Shown here in pieces: positions 18,254-26,694 of a stretch of DNA of 64,000 nucleotides (positions within the stretch are counted from its first letter, which is position 1; each line of letters opens with the position of its first letter). Origin of the DNA: Bacillus_BD sp963787345 (GTDB lineage: Bacteria; Bacillota; Bacilli; Bacillales; Cytobacillaceae). Location: the NCBI GenBank assembly GCA_963787345.1, contig CAWBCW010000026.1, positions 310,001 to 374,000 of the forward strand, in the 5' to 3' direction. Under the pieces are notes generated by a model. It searched no databases. It was not told the DNA's origin and worked only from the letters and a program-made list of their open reading frames with translations. A program made the translations under genes and the position numbers.

Positions 18254-19070
18254 ATGACGATCAAATTAATTGCCATCGACATTGATGGAACGCTTATTAA
18301 TTCGAAACATGAAATCACGCCGTTTACAAAGGAAGTCATTCATAATGTACGGAAACAAGGAATATGTGTTGCTTTATGCACGGGACGTCCTTTTTTAGGT
18401 GCACAAAGATATGTGAAAGAATTGGGATTAGACTTACAAGAAGAATATTTGATAACGTATAATGGCGCTCTCGTTCAAAATACTTTTACAAAAGAAGTGA
18501 TTCATCATATCGGGCTTTCTGGAAATGGATTACAAAAGAATAGCCAAATTAGCCATGGAAATTGGGGTACATTTCCATGCACTGGATCTTGATGCTATTT
18601 ATACTTCCAATCGAGATATGAGCCGTTATACCGGGCAAGATTCTTATTTTACCACGATGCCCATTCTGTACCGAACATTAGAAGAGATTCATGAAAAGGA
18701 TAAATTTACGAAAATAATGCTTATTGATGAGCCAGACATTTTAGATGAGGCCATTGCAAAAATTCCGACTTAATTTCATGAGGAATATACGATTTTCAAG
18801 AGTGAACCATTTTACTGCGAAATATTAAATAAAAGAGCCAGCAAAGGACAAGCTGTTCAAAGACTGGCAGCAACCTTACAAATATCTCAGCAGGAGATTA
18901 TGGCCATTGGAGATCATCCAAATGATGACGATATGGTTCGGTATGCAGGAATCGGTGTAGCAATGGGAAATGCTGTTGATGAATTAAAGGAGATCGCGGA
19001 TTATGTTACGTCTACAAATGATGAAGATGGGGCGGCAAAGGCAATTGAGAAATTTATTTTCAAAAGCTGA
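18254..19070 (+). pseudogene. HAD-superfamily phosphatase (Cof/YidA type), one frameshift and one nonsense codon
   Basis: Sugar-phosphate phosphatase of the Cof-type HAD family. Motif I is A-I-D-I-D-G-T-L (residues 6-13), then C-T-G-R-P and, at the end, G-D-H-P-N-D-D-D-M as motif IV. The start at ATG 18254 has AGGAGAG before it. The frame shifts near 18530 (after I-G-L-S). In the second frame a TAA at 18771-18773 stands between I-P-T and F-H-E-E-Y; GAA to TAA would explain it. The last codons and the stop at 19068-19070 lie inside the galU repeat, so the right edge of the block falls within this gene's 3' end. Confidence 0.82.
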
Positions 19071-19292
19071 ATGAAATCCAACGCGTTTTTGCCTTTGAAT
19101 TTGAAGGACAACGTTATGATGTTGGGGAACAGTTAGGCTTCATTGAAACGACGATTGAATTTGCTCTCCAACATGAGGATTTACGTGAAGATTTATTGCG
19201 TTTTATGGCGAAAAAATTAGATAATGCGGAGATCTAGTTCATAATTATTAAATGCAAAAGGCCCTTTCTGAAGGAATCAGAGAAGGGCCCTT
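19059..19292 (+). repeat. galU 3'-end direct repeat, right copy (galU remnant with terminator)
   Basis: Near-identical to 10766-11001: last 60 galU codons, stop, spacer and terminator hairpin. By eye the differences are few: two in the G-E-K-L-G-F codons, two silent changes, one base before the stop, and the terminator tail. There is no galU 5' part, so it is a non-functional fragment. The arrangement, with a whole gene on one side and only its 3' end on the other, is what integration of a circle by homologous recombination, or a tandem duplication, leaves behind. Confidence 0.93.
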
Positions 19293-19326
19293 TTCTAGTT
19301 TAATGCAGTGGAGATCAGAACCCTAT

Positions 19327-20775
19327 TTAGAGCTGCAGTCCTGTCCACTTCCAATAGGTAAAGTAAAAGATCATCATAATGACGATATAAACAGGCATTA
19401 AGATCGCGCTAATTCTTAATAGATGTCTTGCGTCATACGAATGTCCATCATCCTCATAAAAGAGAAGCAAAGCTTTTGAACTGACAGGAAATGTTACACA
19501 GTAGTTCATCCCGATTAAACTTAAGAACACGACGGTTGAAGGGTTGACTCCGATTGTTTCACTAAATAATAATAAACCTGGAATAAAGACGATGGCACGT
19601 GTGGTATGGGATGTAATATATATATGGCTTGTCACTGTGACGAGAAGAATGACCAAGACCATTAGCCATTCCGGTGCACCTGTAAAGAAATCTAGAAAGT
19701 TCAGCATTTCATTTTCCATCCATTTGACGACACCAGTCTCTACTAACATTTTTCCAAGTGCAGCAGCTGCAGCAACAAATATAATCAAATTCCACGAAAC
19801 AGACTTCATTCCTTGTTTCCAGGTAATGATTCCATAGTTCGGTGTCATGACTAAGATGGCACCTACCATCGTAATAAAAGAAATATCATAGCCATGTATA
19901 CTTTCTGTCACCCAACCTGCCATTAAAAGAATGATCAAGATCAATGTCTTTTTTTCGGTTAAATTCATTTGTTTTTTTAACATAGACCTTTCAACCGTTC
20001 GATTGCCTTGTAGTACCTGTAATTCACTTTTCGGCCAAAGTATCTTTTTTACAATAAAAAAGGAAAGAATCGTCATCACGATTGCAAATGGAAGTCCCCA
20101 TATGAACCATTGGATAAAAGAAATGGATTGATGAACAGTGCTTTCAAGCAAACCGATTCCAATTAAATGAGAACCTGCGCCGATAAGGGTAGCGGAAGTG
20201 CTCACTAGGATGATGATGGGGGTAAGAAGAACTAAAACACTTTGTTCTTTATCTGTAAATTTTCGGCTTAATTGCTTGATAATAGGCATACTTAAGGCAG
20301 CCCGGCCAGAAGTAGAAGGAATGAAAAAGACGGTTGCGAATAAAAGGGAGCCTACCCCAGCGAGAATATTTCCTTTATTCCTTGATTGCCTTAATAGGGT
20401 AAGGGTCAATCTTTCTGCTAATCCCGACTCTTTGAAGGCTTCACCGATAATAAAAGAACCGATCATTAACCATACTACTTCCTCTGAAAGGGATTCGTAT
20501 AATAACTCCGGTTCGCCCACGTTCATGATGATGACGAACATAATGAGTGAAACGGCTACAAATCCGGCTGGTATTTTTGTTGTAATCCATAAGGTCATCG
20601 CTGATAAAAAGGCAAATAAGGCGACTTTTGAACGATAGTCCAGACTATCAATAAAGACAATGCTTGCAAAGATGAGAATATGTAAAGCAACGAGAACAAA
20701 CGGTTTCGAAAATAAGCGGCCTTTAGAATTTAATGGAAGCCCCTTTTCGATTCCTTTCTCTAATCTAGTAATCAT
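19327..20775 (-). CDS. SLC13/DASS-family anion permease
   Basis: Polytopic membrane protein of 482 residues with about 12 hydrophobic segments, of the divalent anion:sodium symporter (SLC13, CitT-like) type. The repeated substrate-site loops read P-S-T-S-G-R-A-A in the first half and S-H-T-T-R-A in the second, in place of the usual S-N-T-x-T. Its ATG (20775) follows the glycerate kinase stop by one base, so the two are translated together. This suggests it imports glycerate or a related organic acid; the substrate is inferred from this linkage. The gene ends about 30 bases from the galU remnant, facing it. Confidence 0.82.
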   Translation of the reverse strand: MITRLEKGIEKGLPLNSKGRLFSKPFVLVALHILIFASIVFIDSLDYRSKVALFAFLSAMTLWITTKIPAGFVAVSLIMFVIIMNVGEPELLYESLSEEVVWLMIGSFIIGEAFKESGLAERLTLTLLRQSRNKGNILAGVGSLLFATVFFIPSTSGRAALSMPIIKQLSRKFTDKEQSVLVLLTPIIILVSTSATLIGAGSHLIGIGLLESTVHQSISFIQWFIWGLPFAIVMTILSFFIVKKILWPKSELQVLQGNRTVERSMLKKQMNLTEKKTLILIILLMAGWVTESIHGYDISFITMVGAILVMTPNYGIITWKQGMKSVSWNLIIFVAAAAALGKMLVETGVVKWMENEMLNFLDFFTGAPEWLMVLVILLVTVTSHIYITSHTTRAIVFIPGLLLFSETIGVNPSTVVFLSLIGMNYCVTFPVSSKALLLFYEDDGHSYDARHLLRISAILMPVYIVIMMIFYFTYWKWTGLQL

Positions 20776-20776
20776 A

Positions 20777-21958
20777 TTAGATGACCACTTTCTTTAATTC
20801 TTCCTTTTTTGCCAATTGCCGGCCAATGTCAATTTTTCGTAATACGGACTCCATACATTCCTCTATCCATTTCGGTGCTTTTTTCATGGCAAGTTCCAAG
20901 GAAACAGGCTTTTTTATAATGCTACTGTAGGCGTCTATCCCTGCTTGATAGTTCAGAACCGCTCCTTTTCCAATGGTTCCCGTAATCGCAATTACAGGAA
21001 TTTGATTCTTTTTCGCAATCCGTGCGACCTCCGCTGGAATTTTCCCGTTTGGGGTTTGGAAATCCAAACTGCCCTCTGCTGTAAAAACAAGGTCTGCTGT
21101 TGAGATTTCTTTCTCGATATTAATAAAATTCATAATGAGATCAAAGCGAGGATGCAAGACGGCATTTGTAAATGCGAGCAGTCCTGCACCTAGCCCACCG
21201 GATGCGCCGCTTCCTGGCAATGAACGAACGTTCAATCCTGTATCCACTTCTATGAGACTTGCATAATGTTCTAACGCTGATGATAAGATCTCCACTTGTT
21301 TGGAAGTAGCTCCCTTTTGCGGTCCAAATACGCGAGCCACTCCTTTTTCTCCACATAAGACGTTCTTCCAGTTACACGCCACATCAATGGATATATGTTT
21401 TAATCGTTTATCAATTTTGGTGGTGAGAAGGGAATTCGCTTTCAATAAATCCTCGCCGCCTTCGATAGGAACGATATTCCCTTTCTTATTTAAAAATTGA
21501 ACTCCCAGCGCTTGGGCCATCCCAGCACCACCATCTGAAGTGCCAGAGTCTCCACAGCCAATTAAGATGTGATCTACCTCGAAATCAAGAGCAGCCAAAA
21601 TTAATTCCCCTACTCCGTATGTAGTGGTGTGTAAAGGGTTTCTTTGATTATGGGGTACAAGCCTCAATCCAGCTACAGCCGCCATTTCAATTACAGCGAT
21701 CCGTTTTCCATTCTCCTCGTAAAGACCAAAATAACTACTGATTTTCTTTCCAACGGGTCCTGTGACCTTTTTATAAATTAAATCTCCATCTTTTAGGCTT
21801 ATAATTGTCTTGACAAATCCTTCCCCCCCGTCGACCATGGGGATCATGACTGTATCAATTGACGAGTTAAAGTTCTTTACCCCCCGTTCCATTGCTAAAG
21901 CAACTTCCTCCGCATTCAAACATTCTTTAAAGCCCGAAGGCACGATTACAACTTTCAT
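20777..21958 (-). CDS. Glycerate kinase (GarK/GlxK family)
   Basis: Phosphorylates D-glycerate to a phosphoglycerate using ATP; cytosolic. 393 residues from the ATG at 21958, chosen because AGGAGG lies 9 bases before it. A longer frame upstream lacks such a site. Family marks: S-G-F-K-E-C-L near the start, M-V-D-G-G-E-G-F (about residue 47), G-C-G-D-S-G-T-S-D-G-G-A-G-M and the P-G-S-G-A-S-G-G-L-G-A-G-L segment. It is the first gene of a two-gene unit with the anion permease. Confidence 0.92.
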   Translation of the reverse strand: MKVVIVPSGFKECLNAEEVALAMERGVKNFNSSIDTVMIPMVDGGEGFVKTIISLKDGDLIYKKVTGPVGKKISSYFGLYEENGKRIAVIEMAAVAGLRLVPHNQRNPLHTTTYGVGELILAALDFEVDHILIGCGDSGTSDGGAGMAQALGVQFLNKKGNIVPIEGGEDLLKANSLLTTKIDKRLKHISIDVACNWKNVLCGEKGVARVFGPQKGATSKQVEILSSALEHYASLIEVDTGLNVRSLPGSGASGGLGAGLLAFTNAVLHPRFDLIMNFINIEKEISTADLVFTAEGSLDFQTPNGKIPAEVARIAKKNQIPVIAITGTIGKGAVLNYQAGIDAYSSIIKKPVSLELAMKKAPKWIEECMESVLRKIDIGRQLAKKEELKKVVI

Positions 21959-22133
21959 CTCCAACTTCCTCCTAGAAAACTTTGATACTATAAATGTACG
22001 GGACAAAGATGAGAAGAAAATGAGAGAGAGATGAGAAATTAAGGAAAAATGAGGGCCAGTTTATTTATATTTTTTAGAAACCTGTTCTTTTGTTTGTAAA
22101 AAGAGAGTCAAGATCAAGGTCCTAACTCTCTAA

Positions 22134-22166
22134 AATAACCTAATAGAAGGTTGTTATTAGGTTATT
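22134..22166. terminator. Hairpin between glycerate kinase and SDR remnant
   Basis: AATAACCTAAT (22134-22144) pairs with ATTAGGTTATT (22156-22166). It lacks a clear T tract, so it may be a weak terminator or an inverted-repeat operator. Confidence 0.4.
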
Positions 22167-22172
22167 TTATGG

Positions 22173-22328
22173 TTAAATCCTTTTGGACCAGCTTCCGCAA
22201 CCTTAACATCATTAATTAGAAATACGGATGAAGCGGCTAAAGTAGGTATCTTCCTTGTGTCAGATATGGCTACTGAGGTTACGGGTACATCTGTCAATAT
22301 TGATGGTGGAACGGCAGAAACTTTATAA
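22173..22328 (+). pseudogene. Remnant of a short-chain dehydrogenase (C-terminal 51 residues)
   Basis: One frame reads N-P-F-G-P-A-S-A-T-L-T, then F-L-V-S-D-M-A-T-E-V-T-G-T-S-V-N-I-D-G-G-T-A and stops at 22328. The V-T-G-x-x-x-x-x-D-G-G ending is the hallmark of SDR enzymes. The Rossmann fold and active site (about 200 residues) are gone and there is no start. It is a leftover of a deleted gene. Confidence 0.75.
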
Positions 22329-22439
22329 TGGATTTTAAAATAGATTCTTTTGTTGAATTTGAAATGATAGCTTCTTCTGGAGAATGAATTGTATGTTAAG
22401 AATTGAAGAAATAAATGTCGGTTTGAGCAGTGGGAGAAA

Positions 22440-22479
22440 GAGCCCCGCCCAGCTAAAATATATTAAAGTGGCGGAGCTC
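22440..22479 (-). terminator. Probable terminator of the TetR/ABC/OsmC operon
   Basis: GAGCCCCGCC (22440-22449) pairs with GGCGGAGCTC (22470-22479), one bulge. It lies 25 bases beyond the osmC-like stop on the minus strand. The T tail is short. Confidence 0.5.
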
Positions 22480-22503
22480 AAATGTAATTCTAGGTATCTA
22501 AAT

Positions 22504-22926
22504 TTAAGCAGGCTCTATCTTTTCTCCATTTAATATGACATGGAAGGTGATGGTTGCTTTTAGAGAATCGGATACGGAGCAATACTTTTCTTTTCCGAGG
22601 GTGATGGCCCTCCAAATCTGTTTGCTTGAGAGATCTCCTTCGATGTTGAAGGTGATGTCTATGGAGGTAAATCCTTTTGGCGCTTCTTCTTTTCGAGTGC
22701 CGCTTGTTTCGATCTCTAACTTTGTGACGGAGTCCAAGTAGGACCTCAAGATCATGGTCACGTCAATACCGATACAACCTGCTACAGAAGCGAGTAGCAT
22801 TTCGGTTGGAGTTACACCATTTCCTTCGCCAAAGTATGCCGGAGTTGCATCCATGTTAATCTTATAGCCGGAATCGCCGACAGCGGTAAAGGAGCGCTTT
22901 CCATTCCACGTTGTTTTTACCTTCAT
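22504..22926 (-). CDS. OsmC/Ohr family protein (peroxide-reactive thiol protein)
   Basis: 140 residues. The two conserved cysteines of OsmC-like proteins are present, in V-A-G-C-I-G-I-D-V and K-Y-C-S-V-S. Family members reduce organic peroxides or act in sulfur-compound stress. I start at ATG 22926, which has GGAGG just upstream, at the very end of the ABC ATPase gene; a longer frame would include the ribosome site. It is the last gene of a five-gene operon, which hints that the imported compound is sulfur-containing or that the operon responds to thiol stress; this is inference. Confidence 0.88.
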   Translation of the reverse strand: MKVKTTWNGKRSFTAVGDSGYKINMDATPAYFGEGNGVTPTEMLLASVAGCIGIDVTMILRSYLDSVTKLEIETSGTRKEEAPKGFTSIDITFNIEGDLSSKQIWRAITLGKEKYCSVSDSLKATITFHVILNGEKIEPA

Positions 22927-22940
22927 TTTAATTTCCTCCA

Positions 22941-23678
22941 TTACATTTTCTTTAAAAACTTCCGTGCTCGTTCGGTTTTCGTATGGGTGAAAAATTCCTC
23001 TGGTGTTCCTTGTTCGATGATGTTTCCGTCCGCCATAAAAATAATCCGATCGGCCACTTCACGAGCGAACTCCATTTCATGTGTGACGACCACCATGGTC
23101 ATCCCTTCTTTGGCGAGTTCTTTCATAACCGCTAATACTTCACCAACTAATTCAGGATCTAAAGCAGAGGTCGGTTCATCAAAAAGCATCACATCTGGCT
23201 CCATTGCTAAAGCACGGGCGATGGCAACACGTTGCTGCTGGCCGCCTGATAATTTGGATGGATAGGTATCTTTTTTATCCAATAAGCCGACTCGCTCCAG
23301 CAAGGCTTCACCTTTTTGTACAGCTTGGTCCTTTGGCACTTTTTTCACAGCAATGAGAGCTTCAATTACATTCTGTAAGGCGGTTTTGTGGGGATAAAGG
23401 TTAAATTGCTGAAACACCATCCCAGTATGTAAACGAATCTGACGAATGTTTTTCTTTTGGTCTTTTTTTCTTTGGTTTGAATCTAATACAATTCCAGCTA
23501 CTTCAATTGATCCGCTTGTCATCTCTTCTAAGCCGTTCATGCAGCGAAGCAGTGTACTTTTTCCCGATCCACTTGGTCCAAGGATAGCTACAACCTCTCC
23601 ACTTTCAACTTGTAAATGAATGTCTTTTAATACTTCAAGATTTCCAAAATGCTTTCTTAACTTATTTATGGTAATCAT
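22941..23678 (-). CDS. Polar amino acid ABC transporter ATPase (GlnQ type)
   Basis: 245 residues. Walker A is G-P-S-G-S-G-K-S-T at about 33-41, then the Q-loop M-V-F-Q-Q-F-N-L-Y-P-H-K, signature L-S-G-G-Q-Q-Q-R, Walker B V-M-L-F-D-E-P-T-S-A-L-D and the H-loop V-V-V-T-H-E-M. This is the GlnQ/TcyN family that powers uptake of polar amino acids or cystine. It lies between the permease gene (24 bases upstream) and the OsmC gene. Confidence 0.93.
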   Translation of the reverse strand: MITINKLRKHFGNLEVLKDIHLQVESGEVVAILGPSGSGKSTLLRCMNGLEEMTSGSIEVAGIVLDSNQRKKDQKKNIRQIRLHTGMVFQQFNLYPHKTALQNVIEALIAVKKVPKDQAVQKGEALLERVGLLDKKDTYPSKLSGGQQQRVAIARALAMEPDVMLFDEPTSALDPELVGEVLAVMKELAKEGMTMVVVTHEMEFAREVADRIIFMADGNIIEQGTPEEFFTHTKTERARKFLKKM

Positions 23679-23702
23679 TATAAAATCTCCAACTTCTTTT
23701 GA

Positions 23703-24347
23703 TTATAAATAGACAGACAGACGTTTTTCCCATCTTTCTAAAAGGAAGGAAAAGCCTGTGCTCATAATCCAATACATGAGGGCTATGGCCAAGTAGAACG
23801 GCATGTAAATATAGTACTGAGCAATTAATAATTCAGCTGCCCTTAATAATTCCGTTACCGTAATGACCGAAACAAGGGAGGTTTCTTTGAGCATTCCGAT
23901 AAACGTATTTCCCGCTGGTGGAATTGCAACCCGAAGCGCCTGAGGGACAATAATTCTCCACATCGTTTGCCAAGGGGTCATTCCTGACGCATAGGCCGCT
24001 TCCATTTGTCCTTCTGGAATGGAAAGCAAGGCTCCTCTTAATGTTTCGGATAAATAAGCACCAATGCTAATACTTAATGAAATATAGGCTGCCATCAAAG
24101 GCTCAAGCTTGATTCCATAATCGACAAGCCCATAATAAACGATAATAATTTGTACTAGTGTCGGTGTTCCGCGGATCATTGATACATAGGCACGTGCGAT
24201 CCATCTAATTAGTTTATTTCCTTTTAGTCTGGCAATCGCGGTAATAATCGCAATGATTGAGCCGAAGAACATCGATACAACGGTGATAAGGAGCGTATAA
24301 TACGCTCCTTGTAATAAAAATGGCAAGTTTTCTACAACAATTTCCAT
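23703..24347 (-). CDS. Polar amino acid ABC transporter permease (HisM/GlnP type)
   Basis: 214 residues with about five membrane helices. The family stretch S-M-I-R-G-T-P-T-L-V-Q near residue 58 and the ATPase-docking loop E-A-A-Y-A-S-G-M-T-P-W-Q-T-M near 117 are both present. Only one permease gene is found, so the channel would be a homodimer. It sits between the binding protein and ATPase genes. Confidence 0.92.
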   Translation of the reverse strand: MEIVVENLPFLLQGAYYTLLITVVSMFFGSIIAIITAIARLKGNKLIRWIARAYVSMIRGTPTLVQIIIVYYGLVDYGIKLEPLMAAYISLSISIGAYLSETLRGALLSIPEGQMEAAYASGMTPWQTMWRIIVPQALRVAIPPAGNTFIGMLKETSLVSVITVTELLRAAELLIAQYYIYMPFYLAIALMYWIMSTGFSFLLERWEKRLSVYL

Positions 24348-24421
24348 TCTATCTATAAAATCCTTTCCTTATGAATCCCATATCATTGGAGCATATAGAT
24401 CCACATATTTAACTTAAAAGT

Positions 24422-25255
24422 TTATTCCTGTGGTTCTTCTCCAAACCATTTTTTATGAATTTCAGCATGGGTACCGTCTGCTTTCATTTCATCTAAAATG
24501 CGGTTTAACTCTGCAATGAAATCTTCATTTCCTTTGCGAGTGGCAATTCCAGCTTTATCCGATTTGATCGGATCGCCAACTGCTTTGATTTTAAAACCTT
24601 GCTTTTCAACAACAGGTTTAAGAGCATACATGTTATTGATGGTTGCCTCAATTCTCCCTGCATCTAAATCTTTAAGGGTTGTGACGACGTCATCATAAGT
24701 TCTGATGTTGAATTCTCCGACTTCAGGAAGAGCTACTGTGCGCAAATAGGTTTCGTCATTTGTTCCGAGTGCGACCCCAATGTTTTTCCCTTTAAAGTCT
24801 TCTAGTTTTGTGATGGTATTGTTGTCTTCTTGAACGATGATTTTTACGTTATTCGTAATATACGGTTCTGAAAAATCCATTTGTTTTTTCCGATCATCGG
24901 TAATCGTCATTTGGCTGATGACCACATCAAATTTCTCCGCTCGCAAGCCGGCAATCATCCCAGAGAATTCTTGTGCCACAAACTCTGTTTCAACGCCAAG
25001 ACGTTTCGCAACTTCTTTGGCAATATCCACATCAAAGCCGTCCATTTCTTTATTTTCATTTAAGAAATTATAGGGCTGATAGGTTCCCATAACCCCGACC
25101 TTCATGACGCCACGGTCTTTGATTTCCTGAAGTAAACTGGTTTTTTGATTAGCATTTTCTGCTTCATCGTTTGCCGCTCCACCACCGCATGCACTTAATA
25201 TTAAAGTGAGTATCATGGTTGTGGCTACGATTAAAAATGACCTTCTTTTCTTCAT
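24422..25255 (-). CDS. Polar amino acid ABC transporter substrate-binding lipoprotein
   Basis: 277 residues. Signal peptide with lipobox L-S-A-C at residues 20-23, then a type II periplasmic-binding fold: V-G-V-M-G-T-Y-Q-P-Y-N-F near the start, G-F-D-V-D-I-A-K-E-V, and the M-D-F-S-E-P-Y-I-T segment that is typical for amino acid binders. The ligand cannot be read from sequence. It follows the TetR gene by 15 bases. Confidence 0.93.
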   Translation of the reverse strand: MKKRRSFLIVATTMILTLILSACGGGAANDEAENANQKTSLLQEIKDRGVMKVGVMGTYQPYNFLNENKEMDGFDVDIAKEVAKRLGVETEFVAQEFSGMIAGLRAEKFDVVISQMTITDDRKKQMDFSEPYITNNVKIIVQEDNNTITKLEDFKGKNIGVALGTNDETYLRTVALPEVGEFNIRTYDDVVTTLKDLDAGRIEATINNMYALKPVVEKQGFKIKAVGDPIKSDKAGIATRKGNEDFIAELNRILDEMKADGTHAEIHKKWFGEEPQE

Positions 25256-25270
25256 GTTTATCTCTCCTTT

Positions 25271-25891
25271 TTAATTTTCAAGTAGGCCGAAAAACTCAAA
25301 TGTAACGACATCGTTAGCCAATTCTTTAGCTGATTTATGTTTTAAGTTAGTATGAATTGATGCTGAACTGAATAACCACCTGCTTAATATTCCCTCAATC
25401 AAACTCATTAATAAGGCTGATTTTAAATTCGGGTCTTTTTTTGGTAGGATTCCCAGTTCCATGGCCCGCTTAATATTTTCATGAAAGGCATCTTCCAACT
25501 TAATCCGTGTTTCCAAAATGGCGTTATGTACCGATTCTTCTGTTTCCATTCCTTTGAAAAGTAGGATCATTAACGCTTTATTGTTTTCTGAAAAGGTGAA
25601 AAAATCTTCAAACAATTTCTCTGATGCTTTAACCGCATCTTGAATTGATCCGCCTGATTGACGGTATCCCTGGGCAATAAATTGGAGTAACTTCTCTTGG
25701 CCAATTTTAATAACCTCTAAAGCAATCGTTTCTTTGCTTTTGAAATGCCAGTAAAAAGTCCCCTGTGCGACCCCAACAGCCTTCACAATATCCGAAATTT
25801 TCGTCTTATGATATCCTCGCTCCGCAAAAAGCTGAAGGGTCGTATCAAGAATTTGCTTTCTCGTATCGTGGATTTTATCGTCTGTGATCAT
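25271..25891 (-). CDS. TetR-family transcriptional regulator
   Basis: 206 residues. The N-terminal helix-turn-helix reads I-S-D-I-V-K-A-V-G-V-A-Q-G-T-F-Y-W-H-F-K, a textbook TetR pattern; the C-terminal part is a helical ligand domain. It is the first gene of the operon with the amino acid importer and OsmC protein, so it most likely represses its own unit. A dyad-like stretch containing TTGATTAGTCA lies at about 25930-25946 upstream and could be its operator. Confidence 0.9.
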   Translation of the reverse strand: MITDDKIHDTRKQILDTTLQLFAERGYHKTKISDIVKAVGVAQGTFYWHFKSKETIALEVIKIGQEKLLQFIAQGYRQSGGSIQDAVKASEKLFEDFFTFSENNKALMILLFKGMETEESVHNAILETRIKLEDAFHENIKRAMELGILPKKDPNLKSALLMSLIEGILSRWLFSSASIHTNLKHKSAKELANDVVTFEFFGLLEN

Positions 25892-26257
25892 TATTCATCC
25901 TTTCTATAGGAAACAAGGAGTCTCCCGATTGATTAGTCAGTCGAGTTTTGATAGGAACTATTTTAAAAGAGTAATAGCAGTTAGTCAATAATTATGAGTT
26001 GTTTAATAGGGTTTTATCGGCATAAATAGGTTAAAAGGGTTTTAAATGACAAGGTGAATTGGAATAGGCGGAAAGGTGTGGATGCTTGGTTGTTAAGAAA
26101 TGGCTAGATAGCCGGTTTTTATAAAAGTATCCTTTAAATATTGGAATAGTTAGGTTAATCTTTTGAGGATATATTGGAATAATGATTAAAAAGAGGAAGG
26201 ATAAGATGAGTCCGTTTTTTATCATTGTGAATTTATTTGTCTTGCTCCTTAAATTTA

Positions 26258-26300
26258 TGCAAAAAGGCAGAGGATTGTATAAAATCCCTTGCCTTTTTTG
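26258..26300 (-). terminator. Terminator in the TetR-DUF3231 gap
   Basis: AAAAAGGCAGAGGAT pairs with ATCCCTTGCCTTTTTT, with a T run on either strand, so it may work in both directions. The 25892-26374 stretch holds no other feature I can support except a 31-codon plus-strand frame discussed in the findings. Confidence 0.65.
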
Positions 26301-26374
26301 AATTGTTCCTTAGTTTTATCTTTTACATAATGTTTTGAGGAGAATTTTTTAGCTCCGTCTCTTCAAAGTCTCAC

Positions 26375-26494
26375 TTATACTAAAGTCGGCATTCTTAACA
26401 ATTGTTTTAATCGAATACTGAAGTTTTCGATTATGAATGAGGTTTTAATGATTAATGTAATCAAGGCTGCAAATAAGTTGATTAGTGTATTCAT
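26375..26494 (-). CDS. Possible small hydrophobic protein (39 residues)
   Basis: ATG at 26494 (a second ATG one codon earlier) follows GGGGGGATC. The peptide starts M-N-T-L-I-N-L-F-A-A-L-I-T-L-I-I-K, a single membrane helix, then a basic tail with R-L-K-Q-L-L-R. A TATACT box and a perfect palindrome lie upstream, and a hairpin terminator lies about 75 bases downstream. No family is recognised. The layout resembles a small-membrane-peptide gene, but a chance frame is possible. Confidence 0.3.
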   Translation of the reverse strand: MNTLINLFAALITLIIKTSFIIENFSIRLKQLLRMPTLV

Positions 26495-26519
26495 CATTGA
26501 TCCCCCCACAGTATAGTGT

Positions 26520-26536
26520 AGTGTTAACGTAACACT
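26520..26536. promoter_or_regulatory. Perfect palindrome upstream of the small hydrophobic frame
   Basis: AGTGTTA (26520-26526) and TAACACT (26530-26536) flank ACG. On the minus strand a TATACT (26511-26516) lies just downstream, so the palindrome would cover the spacer between -35 and -10. It may be an operator. Confidence 0.45.
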
Positions 26537-26694
26537 AGGAATAGTATCTGTTCGAAAGGCCTCATTTTATTCATAATGGTGGATATCAGTTCTTCATACC
26601 CTCCGTGTTTAAACATTACTTTCTCGGTTAATATTCGGTTATTTGCATAGAATAAATTCATGCTAGAAAAAACAGTCTTTGGAGGTCGCCAGAT

